Assembly: GCF_050908995.1 (NCBI RefSeq)
Contig: NC_135132.1
Location: forward strand, 2,351,001 to 2,415,000
Direction: 5' to 3'
Length of the DNA: 64,000 nucleotides
From: Andrena cerasifolii
Lineage: Eukaryota; Arthropoda; Insecta; Hymenoptera; Andrenidae
In this document: positions 36,160-47,039 of the stretch, piece by piece
Numbering within the stretch: position 1 is the first letter of the stretch
How the letters are laid out: each line of letters begins with the position of its first letter
Made by a program: the position numbers and the translations under genes
The notes under the pieces: generated by a model
Database searches by the model: none
Told to the model about the DNA's origin: nothing
The model's input: the letters and a program-made list of their open reading frames with translations, nothing else

Positions 36160-38160
36160 TAGAAAGCGAAATAGTTGTAACAATGGGTATAATTCAATAG
36201 CATAATTCTCTTGTTTATTTTTATTATAACATGCTACAACATGAGTAAGGGAAATGATCAAACAAATAGGGATATTATTTCTACAAGACGTATGTAATCT
36301 AACAAGGAAACGTTCCCACCCCGGAAATTATAATTTTTAAATGAATCTTTGCGTGAGTGTTGAACCTATTGCAGTATGCAAGGAGAATTTTTTCTGCAAA
36401 ATAGAACAAAACTTTAAATATAAGAATTGTTCAGTTTGTTATGCTCTATCACACTACCAAAGGAAAAATAGAGTTATTAAAAGATAATTTTAAGTATCCT
36501 AATATCCGCAGAAAAATTGCATACTCCAATATGCTCTAACTTCGCACGAACATTCATTAAAATCAGAATTTTTAAATTGGAAACGTTTCCTTGTAAGAAG
36601 AAAGTTGTGTACAGGATAAATAAAAATTTACTCCAAATAGTGGTGGAAATGACAAATGTTGTTTAGCAGGCGATCTACTATCGAGGTATTACTATAACCA
36701 AACACCTCGTATGAAATCATGTATTTACCATTTCTCTAGATTCCTTCTACAAATTTATTGGTACACTTATACTATGAAACATAAAAGAAAGTGTTCTTTA
36801 CTGACATAACAGACATTCCCAATTCAACTTGCGTCGTATTTATTAATTTACAAATTACTTATACACATAAAATACTTATCTGGCTTAACTGACTTTTTTG
36901 ATAAGTATGAAACAAATAGTGTAGGGACCTAAATACTGGCATTTGAGGACAAAATAAAAACTCATTACTATAGTTCTTGATAACTTTCTTATACATAACT
37001 TTATTTAAAATACTTGTTACCATTTGTACAGCCCTTCATGAAATGTTAATTTCTTAACTTTACAAAATAATTTTTACGTCTACTATAATTTCCCCAATAA
37101 AAAAAAAAAGAACACGAAGGTCTTACGTACAGGTACGAAACATTTTCAGTCACGCAACGTTTTGCTGTATAGAAAATTGCATTAACACCACCGAGCTGCT
37201 AGAAAATATTTACAACTTTATATTAATAAAGCTCTTCTTAATGCGATTAGTGTTACTTGTTGTTATAAATAAACGAGTAAACGTGCTAAGGGTTGTCGCC
37301 GTAGTATTGCCAGATATTTCATCCCTTTGCTCGTCTAAGTGCTAGACCAGAAACATTTGTTATACCAAACTCTCCTGTCTAAGACTTTGTATGTATTGTA
37401 CGCTCGATATAGTTACGAGTTCGACTAATCTTATTATTTTCCACTGCTGGGCCTATTCAGGACGTGAGAACGAAGGTGAGTCGTTTCGTAGCAGTTGCAC
37501 GGGTTGCTCGTGTTTCTTAACTTAGTTTAAACGTGTATGTTAAATTGTGTGTCGTCACGTAACGCGGTCGAATTATTTTTAATAATAATTCGATCATCAG
37601 TGTGCGGATAGAGAAGGTGATCGTGTAATTATTGCTGAAAGCTACGAGTAGAACTGTTGTGACCAGACAGCTCAATGAAACGACGTAGTCGTTTCAAGTC
37701 TTTTAAATCGGTAACTTGCTTTTCTCTGTCGTTCCTCTTAATGAACAAATTCGAAAACTTATACAAAATATATTGTCGTATAAAGTCTATTCTATCTACA
37801 TTAAAATACTGTGCGTTTTTTTAATTAATATTACTCTTTGAACATTTTTAATGTTAGTATCTTAATTTTGGCATTAGCGTGTATAACAAGTATAACGAGT
37901 ATTAAGTTCATAATATTATCTACACGATATCAACGAAAGAAAACATACTTTACTTCTTGAAACTTTGGGTTCGGACATATATCATATTTGTATTCACAAA
38001 ATTTAAGGTCTAACATTTGACTGCTCTTTAATTTTTAGATATTTTTTTTAATGATTTTCGTTCCATTAGAGCATTTCATTGACTTCTGTAGGTATTCCCA
38101 CTTTATGCTGTCATAATTCCTTATGCTTCTATATGAATTTTTGACTTTGGGATTTGTCAT
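36160..38160. other. AT-rich intron core with few repeats
   Basis: Unlike its surroundings, no mobile element is recognised over 2 kb. 37420-37700 is less AT-rich and contains the palindromes gaaacgacgtagtcgtttc and tcgaattatttttaataa-ttcga; see findings. Confidence 0.4.
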
Positions 38161-38165
38161 TTTCT

Positions 38166-38602
38166 AACAAGGGATGATCCCGAACCCAAAAATTCAAAAA
38201 ATTCTGAAACTTTGTGAATATGTAGGGGATTTCCTCCTGATTACAACGCAGTTTTTGTTTGCCGCCCAAATTCACTCGCAGGGGGTGAAATTAACCCCTG
38301 AGAATTCGGCTATTTTCCGATTTTCTGTTATAACTCGCAGACTGTAAGAGATAGAAAAAAAGTTTCAAGACAAAAGTTATTTCTTTTAACTAGATCTATT
38401 ATTTGGTAAAAAAATTATTTTACAATTCACGAGTTATAACACAAAATCGGAAAATAACCGGATTTTCAGCGGTCAATTACACCCCCTTAGGGTGACTTTG
38501 GGCAGCAAACAAAAATTGCGTTATAATCAGGAGGAATGTCCCTTCATATTCACAAAGTTTCAGAATTTTTTGAATTTCTTGGTTCGGGATGTTCCCTTGT
38601 AA
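38166..38602. repeat. Large inverted repeat, about 190-bp arms
   Basis: Left aacaagggatgatcccgaac and attctgaaactttgtgaata pair with right attcacaaagtttcagaatt and ggttcgggatgttcccttgt. Central arms share accccctgagaat/gggtga and gttataactcg. Confidence 0.9.
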
Positions 38603-39099
38603 GTAATATAAACTAAATAGCAATGAAAATATCAAAACTACGTAAAGTAATAATAAAAAGAAGGCACTCGGTTTAAATTAAACACATAACCTAGAACAAT
38701 ATCATATTTCCCATTGTGTACATTTATTATTCGAAAAATGTACGAGAAATAACTAAAGAGTGTACCCAAAATTTTCGAGCAGTAATGTATGTTATAAAAT
38801 CTGTTTCCTAAATTTGTACGGCTCCAATGAAATATTTTCTATATACCCATACGTAAATTGCGGCAGAGTCGAACAAGACGGCACGCAAAGTATCAGAAAT
38901 TCCTGTTAACTTGTCTGTACATGTTCTTGCTTTAACTATTAATTACTAAACTAAAGTGACCTACATGCGATAATTCGACCCCCTGTTTGAAATACTTTTA
39001 TCGTTTTAAAAGGTATTAGTGTTTAGTAAGAGACCTAGTAATTTTTCCATTTTGTTTTCTCACTGTTTTATTGTTTAACGCAATTACATGGTATAACTA

Positions 39100-39103
<4 letters not shown>

Positions 39104-39149
<46 letters not shown>

Positions 39150-39153
39150 TATA
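39104..39153. repeat. (AT)n microsatellite
   Basis: About 19 uninterrupted AT units then an imperfect tail, ending 70 bp before the acceptor of the 39223 exon. Confidence 0.95.
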
Positions 39154-39222
39154 GAAGTAGCCCTCAAATACAACGTACATAGTGTAGAGATTTTAGTGCA
39201 ACGTTTTCCCCGCAATTTTCAG

Positions 39223-39311
39223 AAAAAGCACACTGTTGGATTTAAGTGTCCCACGGGGTCGAACTGCCGCCACGTATGGAGATGCGCCATCGAGCAAATG
39301 TTATTTTTCAC
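39223..39311 (+). CDS. FERM-domain protein, short exon (end of F3 lobe)
   Basis: An 89-bp exon found by searching for the expected end of the F3 lobe. It opens KKHTVGFKCPTG and closes CRHVWRCAIEQMLFF. The C-R-H-V-W-R-C-A-I-E-Q helix is the family signature (compare CKHLWKCxVEHH in other band 4.1 proteins). The acceptor is gcaattttcag. The donor is AC/GTATGT. It enters in phase 0, matching the exon ending at 13764. It leaves with two bases, AC, which make ACT (Thr) with the first T of the next exon at 52243, giving LFFT-LPRAS. A long (AT)n tract ends about 70 bp upstream of the acceptor. At 29 whole codons it is easily missed by ORF-based searches. Confidence 0.92.
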
Positions 39312-39974
39312 GTATGTATGCCGTTATTCAGCTGAAATGCTTTTACTGTCTTAGCACGGTCGTTTATCGCTTCAAACACTTTGCAACGTTAAGTTGAACC
39401 TATATGGAACAGCGTAGAAAATATGAATGTCACCTTGTCCCTTCTGCATAGCTTGGATCATTGAAGAAATATCGCAACCCGAAACAATCAAATCGGTACA
39501 GCATTAAAACAATCGTGTATTTGGAATTTTTATTCGTAACATTGAATTGAAAATATTTGAAATTACAGCCATCGTTAGTTTCTACGTAACGATTGTTATA
39601 CAGTGGTGATTAAAAGAAAGTGTAAAAAAAGCTGCTCCTCACTTGTCGTGATGGTGACATTTTTTATTCTGTGGAATCCATCGACTTCTGATGAATACAC
39701 CGGTTCTCGTTATTCGCCATTCCAAAAGCAGGTCTTGCAAGATTAGTTTCCTGTGTAATGTAGATAGACGAAATATATTTGAAATTTCAAAAATCATACT
39801 GTTACAAGGAAGCTGAGAAGAAGATGTAGGTCTAAAATAAGGGAAATTAAAGGTTTAGCCTCGCTAAGAGGTAGGGACTTTATAACATACCAAAGACTGT
39901 TGGAAATGTTGTATAGATTAGCTATAGTGGTTAAGTTTTACATGTTATGTAATGTAATAGTGCAATACAGTATA

Positions 39975-40075
39975 TGGAAATAAGGTTCTCGTTAGATCAC
40001 CGAAGTTAAGCGTCACGGGGCGGTGTACTGGGAAAAGATGGGTGACCACCTTTTTCTCCCGGTGCGCTGCTGCTG
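39975..40075 (+). pseudogene. 5S rRNA-like fragment (5S pseudogene or 5S-derived SINE)
   Basis: Contains ggttctcgt-agatcaccgaa, gttaagcgtc and, after a short spacer, gtactgggaaaagatgggtg then accacctttttctcccggtg. These correspond in order to the conserved 5S segments around the box A internal promoter (GATCACCGAAGTTAAGC) and box C (GTACTTGGATGGGTGACC). The 5' third is not recognisable. The 3' end runs into gctgctgctgctggg rather than the expected closing stem and T-run. It is therefore a diverged fragment, not a working 5S gene. SINE3-type elements also begin with 5S sequence, but no poly-A or tail was identified. Confidence 0.75.
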
Positions 40076-40089
40076 CTGGGACCCCAAGG

Positions 40090-41145
40090 AGAGAGGAGGG
40101 TAAAATGGAATGACTAATTAATTAATGTTCGTTGGGCAATATAAGCAAAATGCTTGAAACGCCATCCTGTGTAAATAACGTAGGAAAAGCAAAATACAAG
40201 TACAAACACCCCTGACTAATTGCTACATAGATGAGTTTCTCCTTGTTAAATTATATGTAGTATAAATTTTGTATCATCCCTCTTCTAAATTCTCTTCTAA
40301 TCACTACTGTATTCAGCTGTGCAATTATCGCAAAGTGTTTTAGTAATATTTCTTATTTTCTTTAGAGCAAAACGTGTTTAAAGTTTAGTGGAAATGATTG
40401 TAAATTTCGAAAATGATCCAAGATTTTTTTGTGCGTAGATAAATGTGAAGGTACACGTCAATGTATTCCAATATGCTTTTTAGACAATATGTAACTGTAT
40501 TAAATATAGGATTCGTGGTGGTAACAGTGTTCGCGAATTTCGTTTAAAAGTGTAACAAAATAAAAAAGTACTCAAACATAAAAATAAGCGCAGTGATTAA
40601 AAACAGCAAATATTTTTCCGAATGTGAGAAAAGAAATGAGTATTTCGATGAGAAATATTTAATTACCTTATTTCGGACTAATCATAGTTGTGCAACTAAA
40701 TAACGTTTTTTAAACACTTAATGTCACTAACGGTGTATTATAAAGTAACACTATTTTATGTAATTGTAAAATCTCAAAAGTATTTTATTCTTTTTCTTCT
40801 CATTTTATATGAATTATTTGTGAATTAAAATTCGAAGCAGAATGCTCCTTCAATTTTCAAAACTTATTTGTCTTAGAAGTACAGAAAGAAAAGCACACAT
40901 GGTGTCATGTAATACTTTGCAAGTTGCATCTATAAAACCACTGATATTGCAACTAGATATATTCTTCAATTTTCTGACTTCTATTATATAACGAAAACGA
41001 TTCTGTTGTCAGATTTTTCAGAAAAGTATAAATTTGTTGCATTTCCAGCTAAGATTTGTGGGTAATGGTAATTTATTGAAAATGTGTGTCTTGGGGACAA
41101 ACAATATTTTCACGTGTTTCATAGTCGTGTATTAATTACATTCAA
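40090..41145. other. AT-rich intron, nothing recognised
   Basis: No coding or repeat structure seen. Confidence 0.4.
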
Positions 41146-41150
41146 TGAAT

Positions 41151-41822
41151 ATACAGGGTGCGACAGCAACTATGGTGCAACCGTGATTAGACTATATAGT
41201 TACTCTGCAAGAATAAGTCGAAAATCGAGGACAAAATTGTTTATATAAGGCTTCAGTTTCGAAACAAATCAGTTCAAGATGTATGCATTGAAAACTCGTG
41301 CAATAGGTACACTAAAAATTTGTGAGGATCACTTCCATATCTCTCTATACAGTTGCATTTCTATAGGGTATCGTTTTCGAAAGCATTGATATGTAATAAT
41401 AATAGTAACAGTACCAGAAATCGCCAAAAATCCATAGTAGAATAGAAATAAAAATGTGCAGTGAAACATGGATTCGATTCTTTATTTCCTAAAAAATTAA
41501 TCAAGACTATAATAATATTAGGGAACTTAGATATAGGAAGCTGACAATTAGTGATGTACCTCAGGCTACACTTCTCCAGATGCATCGTTTGGTATTTAAA
41601 CAATTGCTTATTATTAAAAAAACAATGGGTTATGGGGCATATAATTAGGCACAAAAGTCTATATACAAATATGAAATATAAAAATATGGTAATTTCGGTA
41701 ATTCTGATATTTATATAGATGCTTTTATAATTGACTATACGTAGAGGATTTTTTTTCATTATTTAAACGTGTAAAATCGATCTTGCAAAAATGTTACACA
41801 TCTTTTTTAACACCCTGTATAA
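41151..41822. repeat. Element with ATACAGGGTG ends
   Basis: Begins atacagggtgcgacagc and ends tttaacaccctgtat. Interior is AT-rich. It holds a 132-codon minus-strand open frame (41361-41759) of low complexity that I do not recognise and consider non-coding. Confidence 0.6.
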
Positions 41823-42604
41823 TCCACATTTGACGTGAGTAACTGACGTGAGTATTTGTCAAGGAGTATTTTATACATATTTTATTGGAAGAAATTTCAT
41901 CCCGTTCAATTAAACTTGAACCAGTAATTTCAAGGAAATAACTATTTACATTGTAGGAAGTGACTATATCACAAGAGCCAAAGATAAATACAAAATTATA
42001 TGTTTTAAAAAGGTCTCATTTACTGATGAAGATTTGTGTTTTAACCCTCGATAGCTAAAGTTGCATAACATGTATCGTTGGTCTGTGGAACATTAAAGGC
42101 TATTAAGAGAATTAGAGAAATGAAGATTAAACGTTCTGAATGCTTGCTAATGGTATAAATAATGATAAAATATTTGTACATACATATTTTTAAATATTTA
42201 ACAGAGTCCGTAATTTCAATGTGATTTGTATGTACCCAGTTTTGGCTGACAATGAAAAATGAAATCAGTTTTGAAAAATAAATTCTTTGGACATTGAATA
42301 CTACAAATGACCAAAATAGCCAGCTTGCTTGTTGTGCCCTACTTATCTAAACTTTTTCTTTTAGAAGGAATACTATTTATTGAGAGGAACCTATAATACA
42401 GTAAATAATGCAAAGTATTATTGCCACATTTGCTACAATTACACAAAATGTATTGCAGAATGTTCAAACGTATCTAATTTTAAATGATTTGTATCATTAG
42501 CTACCACTTTAGAAATTAATTGCAATCGAATCTTTTTCTCTTTTGCCATATTGTCTCTCCTTTAACGATGGAACTCCTTTTTAACAGTATTTGGGTACAT
42601 ACTT

Positions 42605-43131
42605 TAAGGGGCTAGGCAGTCGAAAAATCGATTTTTATTGTATTTTCCGAAAGTACTATCTTTTCTGAATAAAATGCCGCTTGGTTTATAGTAAAATTCG
42701 CAAAATTGTAGATTTGGCAGCTAAAAACGTCAAGCGGCAACCTATAGCGCACAAACAATGATGGTGCGCTACCGCATTCCGGTGAGTTCTTAATTTTTTT
42801 ATGAAAATCTCGAATTTTTACGGACCCTATAAGAGGTTTGCCCCGAAGTGGCACATGTTTTACACATGCTGTAATTTTTTCCAAGTCGATCTGAACCTCA
42901 ATTCGTTCGCAATCATGGAAAAAAGAAGAGAAAAAAATATTCGAGAAAAACGCGTTTAAAGTTTCTGGGCATAGGTGACGCTATAGGTTGCCGCTTGACG
43001 TTTTTAGCTACCAAATTTACAATTTTGCGAATTTTACTATAAACCAAGCGGTATTTTATTGAGAAAAGATAGTACTTTCGGAAAATGCAATAAAAAATTC
43101 GATTTTTCGACTGCCTAGTCCCTTTAAGTCG
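42605..43131. repeat. Large hairpin element, about 190-bp arms
   Basis: Left aaggggctaggcagtcgaaa and aaaacgtcaagcggcaacct pair with right aggttgccgcttgacgtttt and gactgcctagtccctttaag. Confidence 0.92.
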
Positions 43132-43137
43132 ACTTAT

Positions 43138-43887
43138 CAAGGGGTTACATTGACCTAGTGGTCCGGAAAAAGCATATAAGTTCAGGATTTTATTTTGGGA
43201 AAAGTATAAGTGAAAATCATACACATTTTTTTTCTACTGAAAGATATATCTTTTATCTATATTATTCTAAATTTTAATGAGATATTATTATTAACTGAAG
43301 GAGATATCGGCTTGGAGATGAGTCGTGTTTTTCTTCATCATTAGCTGGCGGACATTCCCTGGGCTAAACGATGCATCTGAAAGCAAAAATTCAAATAAAT
43401 TTTAAAAATAAATAACTTTTAGAACTACCTGACGTTCTCATATTTTTAATTTTTGATCTCATTCCTGCAATAATGGAAATACTTGCAAAGCCTTCTTGAA
43501 AAAAAAATTTCCACCGAAATTCAATATTTCAACTTCAAACGGTCGCCCTTTTTTTACCAAAATACAATATTAAAATTCGGAGAACGTCAGGTACTTCTGA
43601 AAGTTATTTACTATTAAAATCTATTTGAATTTTTGCTTTCAGATGCATCGGTTGGCCTAGGGAATGTCCACCAGCTAATGCTTAAAAAAACACGACTCAT
43701 ACTCAAGCCGATATCTCATTTAGTTAATAATAATATCTTATGACAATTTAGAATAATATAGTTAAAGGATGTATCTTCTAGTAGAAAAACATTGTGTATA
43801 ATTTTCTCTTATACTTTTCCCCCCAAAAAAACCTGAACTTCTATTCTTTTTCCGGACCTCTAGGTGGATGCAACCCCTTAAGTATCT
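43138..43887. repeat. Giant hairpin element, about 350-bp arms
   Basis: Starts 7 bp after the previous hairpin. Left aaggggttacattgacctag pairs with right gtggatgcaacccctt. Arms include gagatatcggcttggagatg, acattccctgggctaaacga and their complements. Loop near 43500. Confidence 0.9.
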
Positions 43888-43959
43888 TTTAAATGCTTCA
43901 TCATGTGCGCTAAATCAGAAATTTATACAACAAGTCAAAATACACAAATTCTTTATAAT

Positions 43960-44090
43960 AAAAGAAATCGAAAAGTTCTTTACCATTTCATAATTTGATG
44001 CTTCGTTTTTGAGATATAAGAAATTAAAAGTTGGGTGTCCGACTTCCGTGGCGCGCTATTTAAATCCTGGGTAGCTAAATGCGCGGCAAG
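43960..44090. repeat. Fragment related to the 55338-55856 element
   Basis: Resembles that element's left part: tcgaaaagttctttaccatt, gatgcttcgtttttgagata and gtccgacttccgtggcgcgc against tcgaaaagtccattaccatt and its continuation. Confidence 0.5.
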
Positions 44091-44652
44091 GTATACTGAC
44101 TTTTGGTAGATTAGAGACCCATGCGCAGATAAATATTGTGCACACAGTAATATGTGCTGATTCAACTGTACTTTCTTGGTCTTGAATATATTTTTATAAT
44201 AGTTTCTCTGCTTCTTCATACACAAAAAACACACATTCTTTTTATTTATATAATTTTGAGGTACGTGGTATATGTAACTCATAAAAAGCATTTCATGGGT
44301 CTGAACTTTAGTTTTCGATAAGAAGACCACGCCCATTGTAAGGTCTCTTAAAGTTGCTTTCATTTGTTTTTATTTATTCATATTATTCTTATACAGCTGC
44401 TAGTTACTTTTTATTTATGTTATTCTGAACATTGTTCTAAACATAGTGGTTTATATCCCTTTTTGAAGTCTACAGTTCTGCACAGAGTATTACAGCTATA
44501 ATGTTAATTTTTTAGAATTTATTTCTACAATACAATGTTTACATTACGAGCTAGTTGTAGGTTACTAAATTTTCAAATGGCCTTTTTCCATAAAGGAATA
44601 TTGTGTTTGGTTATTTACGTGTTCTCGTAAGTACACATCCGACGTTTATTTA

Positions 44653-44989
44653 TTGTAATGCTTTTATTTGTGCAAAGGTATTAGATGTGTTACATGTCTT
44701 ATTTATTTGTAGTGACTTTTTTCTTTTTTCTTTTACATATGTTTCCTCGTCCATTTTTTTGCTAGACTTTTCCAAGCTTCGGAGACCCTCTATGCGAAGC
44801 AGAATGGCCGAAGCTTTTGCAATGAATGCAGAAGGGGCCACATTTCTGCAACTGTTGCTGCTTCATTATTTATTGTAATATGGCGTTGCACTCTCCTGGG
44901 TTGTGTTGTATGCTGCACTTAACACATCTGTAATTCAGATTGTAGTTAAATGCAGCATGACCATTGCGTTGGCATCTTTTGCATTGCAT
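44653..44989 (-). pseudogene. Jockey-type LINE gag (ORF1) zinc-knuckle relic
   Basis: On the minus strand, one frame from 44989 reads QCKRCQRNGHAAFNYN, then YRCVKCSIQHNPGEC. After a frameshift another reads KCGPFCIHCKSFGHSASHRG. This is the tandem CCHC-knuckle pattern of Jockey/I-type retrotransposon gag proteins: C-x2-C-x4-H-x4-C, then C-V-K-C-x4-H-x4-C, then C-x2-C-x4-H-S-A-x-x-R-G-S-P. Some Cys are replaced (for example Asn for Cys in the first knuckle). These proteins bind the element's RNA. No reverse transcriptase is visible nearby, so it is a dead fragment. Confidence 0.75.
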
Positions 44990-45398
44990 AGATGTTTTTT
45001 AATTATTTTTTCTTATGTGACTAGGGAGTGAGACATTCTTTATTTGTTTTAAATTCGCAAGCTTACTATTAAGTGAAAATTACTATAAATCGATTATCTT
45101 TTTTTATACGTTTGTGGGGAGAAAGGCAGCGAATGAAGTCTCCGTGTATTCAAGACCTAATTTATTAAACAACAATGACAGATGGCAAATAACACTCGTG
45201 ACAGAAATACAGTATTTCCCCGTTAGCGACTCGCTGATCGGGACCGGCGTTGAGCCCGTATCGAGAACAAAGCCCTAATTCCGAGTGTTCGTTTCTCGTT
45301 TCTTTCTGGCCGAAGGGGGGAGCGAGATGGAACACTGCGTGCGCGGCGAGCGTGCGCGATGGTCGCAAGCGCTTACCGTGAGCCCGGAAATCTTGACG

Positions 45399-45765
45399 CA
45401 GGCCCGGCTCAAGTCCTTTTTACGCCCTAGGCGAACTTATCAAATTGCGCCCTCTGTTATATTACATTTATTTGAGTTTATTGATGACCTTACTCTGAAT
45501 TTTTATTCGCAGTTTAAAACAGTTGCAGTAGAATTTGTAATATTGTATTTTAAAGTATATTTTCAACAATACCAGCAATGAAAATACCAGCAATGAAAGT
45601 CGACAAGAGGTGCAAAATGGTATTTTCATTGCTGGTATTGCAACTGTTTTAAACTGCGAATAAAAATTCAGAGTAAGGTCATCAATAAACTCAAATAAGT
45701 GTATTATAATAAAGGGCGCAATTTGACAAGTTCGCCTAGGGCGCAAAAAAGACTGAGCCGGGCCT
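45399..45765. repeat. Nested palindromic element with hAT-like ends
   Basis: Ends caggcccggctcaagtcc and gactgagccgggcctg. Arms of about 140 bp share gaccttactctgaattttta and aactgttttaaactgcga. The flanks are inverted (tcttgacg / cgtcaaga), not directly repeated, so it sits inside a larger palindrome that includes gtcgcaagcgcttaccgtg. Confidence 0.82.
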
Positions 45766-45816
45766 GCGTCAAGATTTTGCGAAGCGGTTTTCGTGCCCAC
45801 GGTAAGCGCTTGCGAC

Positions 45817-46000
45817 CTGTGATGCCAGATCGGGGACGGGTTCCCTCGAGAATTTTCCCCACCTCGCGCACACTGCGCCGGAGCAGCGTGTCCGTGAGCT
45901 CGGCGCTTCGGAGTTCAACTCACGGACACGCAGCTCCGGCGTAGTGTGCGCGAGGTGGGGGAAATTCTCGAGGGAACCCGTCCCCGATCTGGCATCACAG
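45817..46000. mobile_element. Nested hairpin element with perfect 8-bp duplication
   Basis: Flanked by cttgcgac (45809-45816 and 46001-46008). Ends ctgtgatgccagatcgggga and tccccgatctggcatcacag. Near-perfect arms (about 80 bp) include ttccctcgagaattttcccc. Ends resemble the 10534 hairpin. Confidence 0.93.
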
Positions 46001-46559
46001 CTTGCGACGATCGCGCGCGCGCGCGAAGGACAGAGTGTCAGGCGTCCGAAAGACGGAGTGGGACAAAACATCAACGCGTCGTCTGTCTCGTACCGTCCTC
46101 ACTGGCTTTCAGTGCCTCTCGCTCGCTCTCACCTTCACCGGACGAGAGTGAGACAGAAGTGGTGGGGATAGCGAAAGTCCGTATCGTGTACACCAAACCG
46201 AGCCCATAACGAGGAAATACTGTAATGCGTAGCTGAGCCGTAGTCAAGAGCCTCGCCGAACTCCTCAATTCATGTAGACTGACTTAAATATGTCGACGCT
46301 TATTTATACCAAAGTCCATAGCGATCGACCTGTCTCGAAAAATAAATTCTTTGATCAGTCTTCCGAATTACGACACGTAGAAAGCAAGCAGTCGCTTGCA
46401 TCAGAAATACAGATTTAGTTTCTGAAAACGATATCTACCGTTTAAAATATCAGTTCTGTAAGAGTAGACTCCTAAAGTTTCTAACAAAAAGTACTAGGAA
46501 AAGAAAGACAGGTGCGTGTGGGTCTAAACTGACCCAGCTATGGTCCACCATTTACAAAG

Positions 46560-47032
46560 AGTGTTTCCCAGGTGCTTTGATGTTTGGATATGTTTTAGGG
46601 GACCGAAAAATAGGATATACGTGTTTTTTTATAGCGGGCCGTTTTCATATTTAGGGGATCAAACCACCCCTCAAAGTTATAAGATTTTCAGGTGTTCGTC
46701 TCCGATTGCTTTGGTTTTACGATATGTTCTTTCATATGAAGTTTTACTCAATACAATTTTGTACCCCTTATGAACTTTGAGGGGTGATTTCACCCTCAAA
46801 CATGCAAGCGGCTCAAAATAAAAAGACACGAATTTCTTATATTTCCGTTCTTTAAAATATATCCAAAAGCCAAAGCAATCGGACACGAACACCTGATAAT
46901 CTTATAACTTTGAGGGGTGGTTTCACCCTCTAAATATGAAGAGGGGCCGCTATAACAAAAACACGTATATCCTATTTTTCCGGCCGCTAAAATATATTCA
47001 AAACCCAAAGCAATCGGAGGCGGACACCTGCG
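46560..47032. repeat. Inverted and tandem array of a roughly 155-bp unit
   Basis: The unit has ccgattgctttgg, ataggatatacgtgttttt and cacccctcaaagttataaga. One unit lies forward (from about 46565) and about two lie inverted (46720-47030). Confidence 0.78.
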
Positions 47033-47039
47033 AAGCTCT

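Larger units (their letters stand above)
45210..46222. mobile_element. pogo-type miniature element carrying two nested elements
   Basis: Ends cagtatttccccgttagcga and acgaggaaatactg with TA on both sides. It encloses the palindrome 45399-45765 and the element 45817-46000. Its own sequence is mainly 45210-45395 and 46009-46222 (tctcgctcgctctcaccttc). Confidence 0.82.

Noticed and set aside
41361..41759. 132-codon minus-strand open frame rich in Ile/Phe/Leu
   Set aside because: AT-rich low-complexity translation inside an element with ATACAGGGTG ends; hydrophobic runs reflect base composition.
43980..44363. 127-codon minus-strand open frame
   Set aside because: Part matches a fragment of the 55338-55856 element; no recognisable motif.
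45817..46000. Possible CpG-island promoter
   Set aside because: The GC-rich segment is a hairpin transposon with a perfect 8-bp target duplication.
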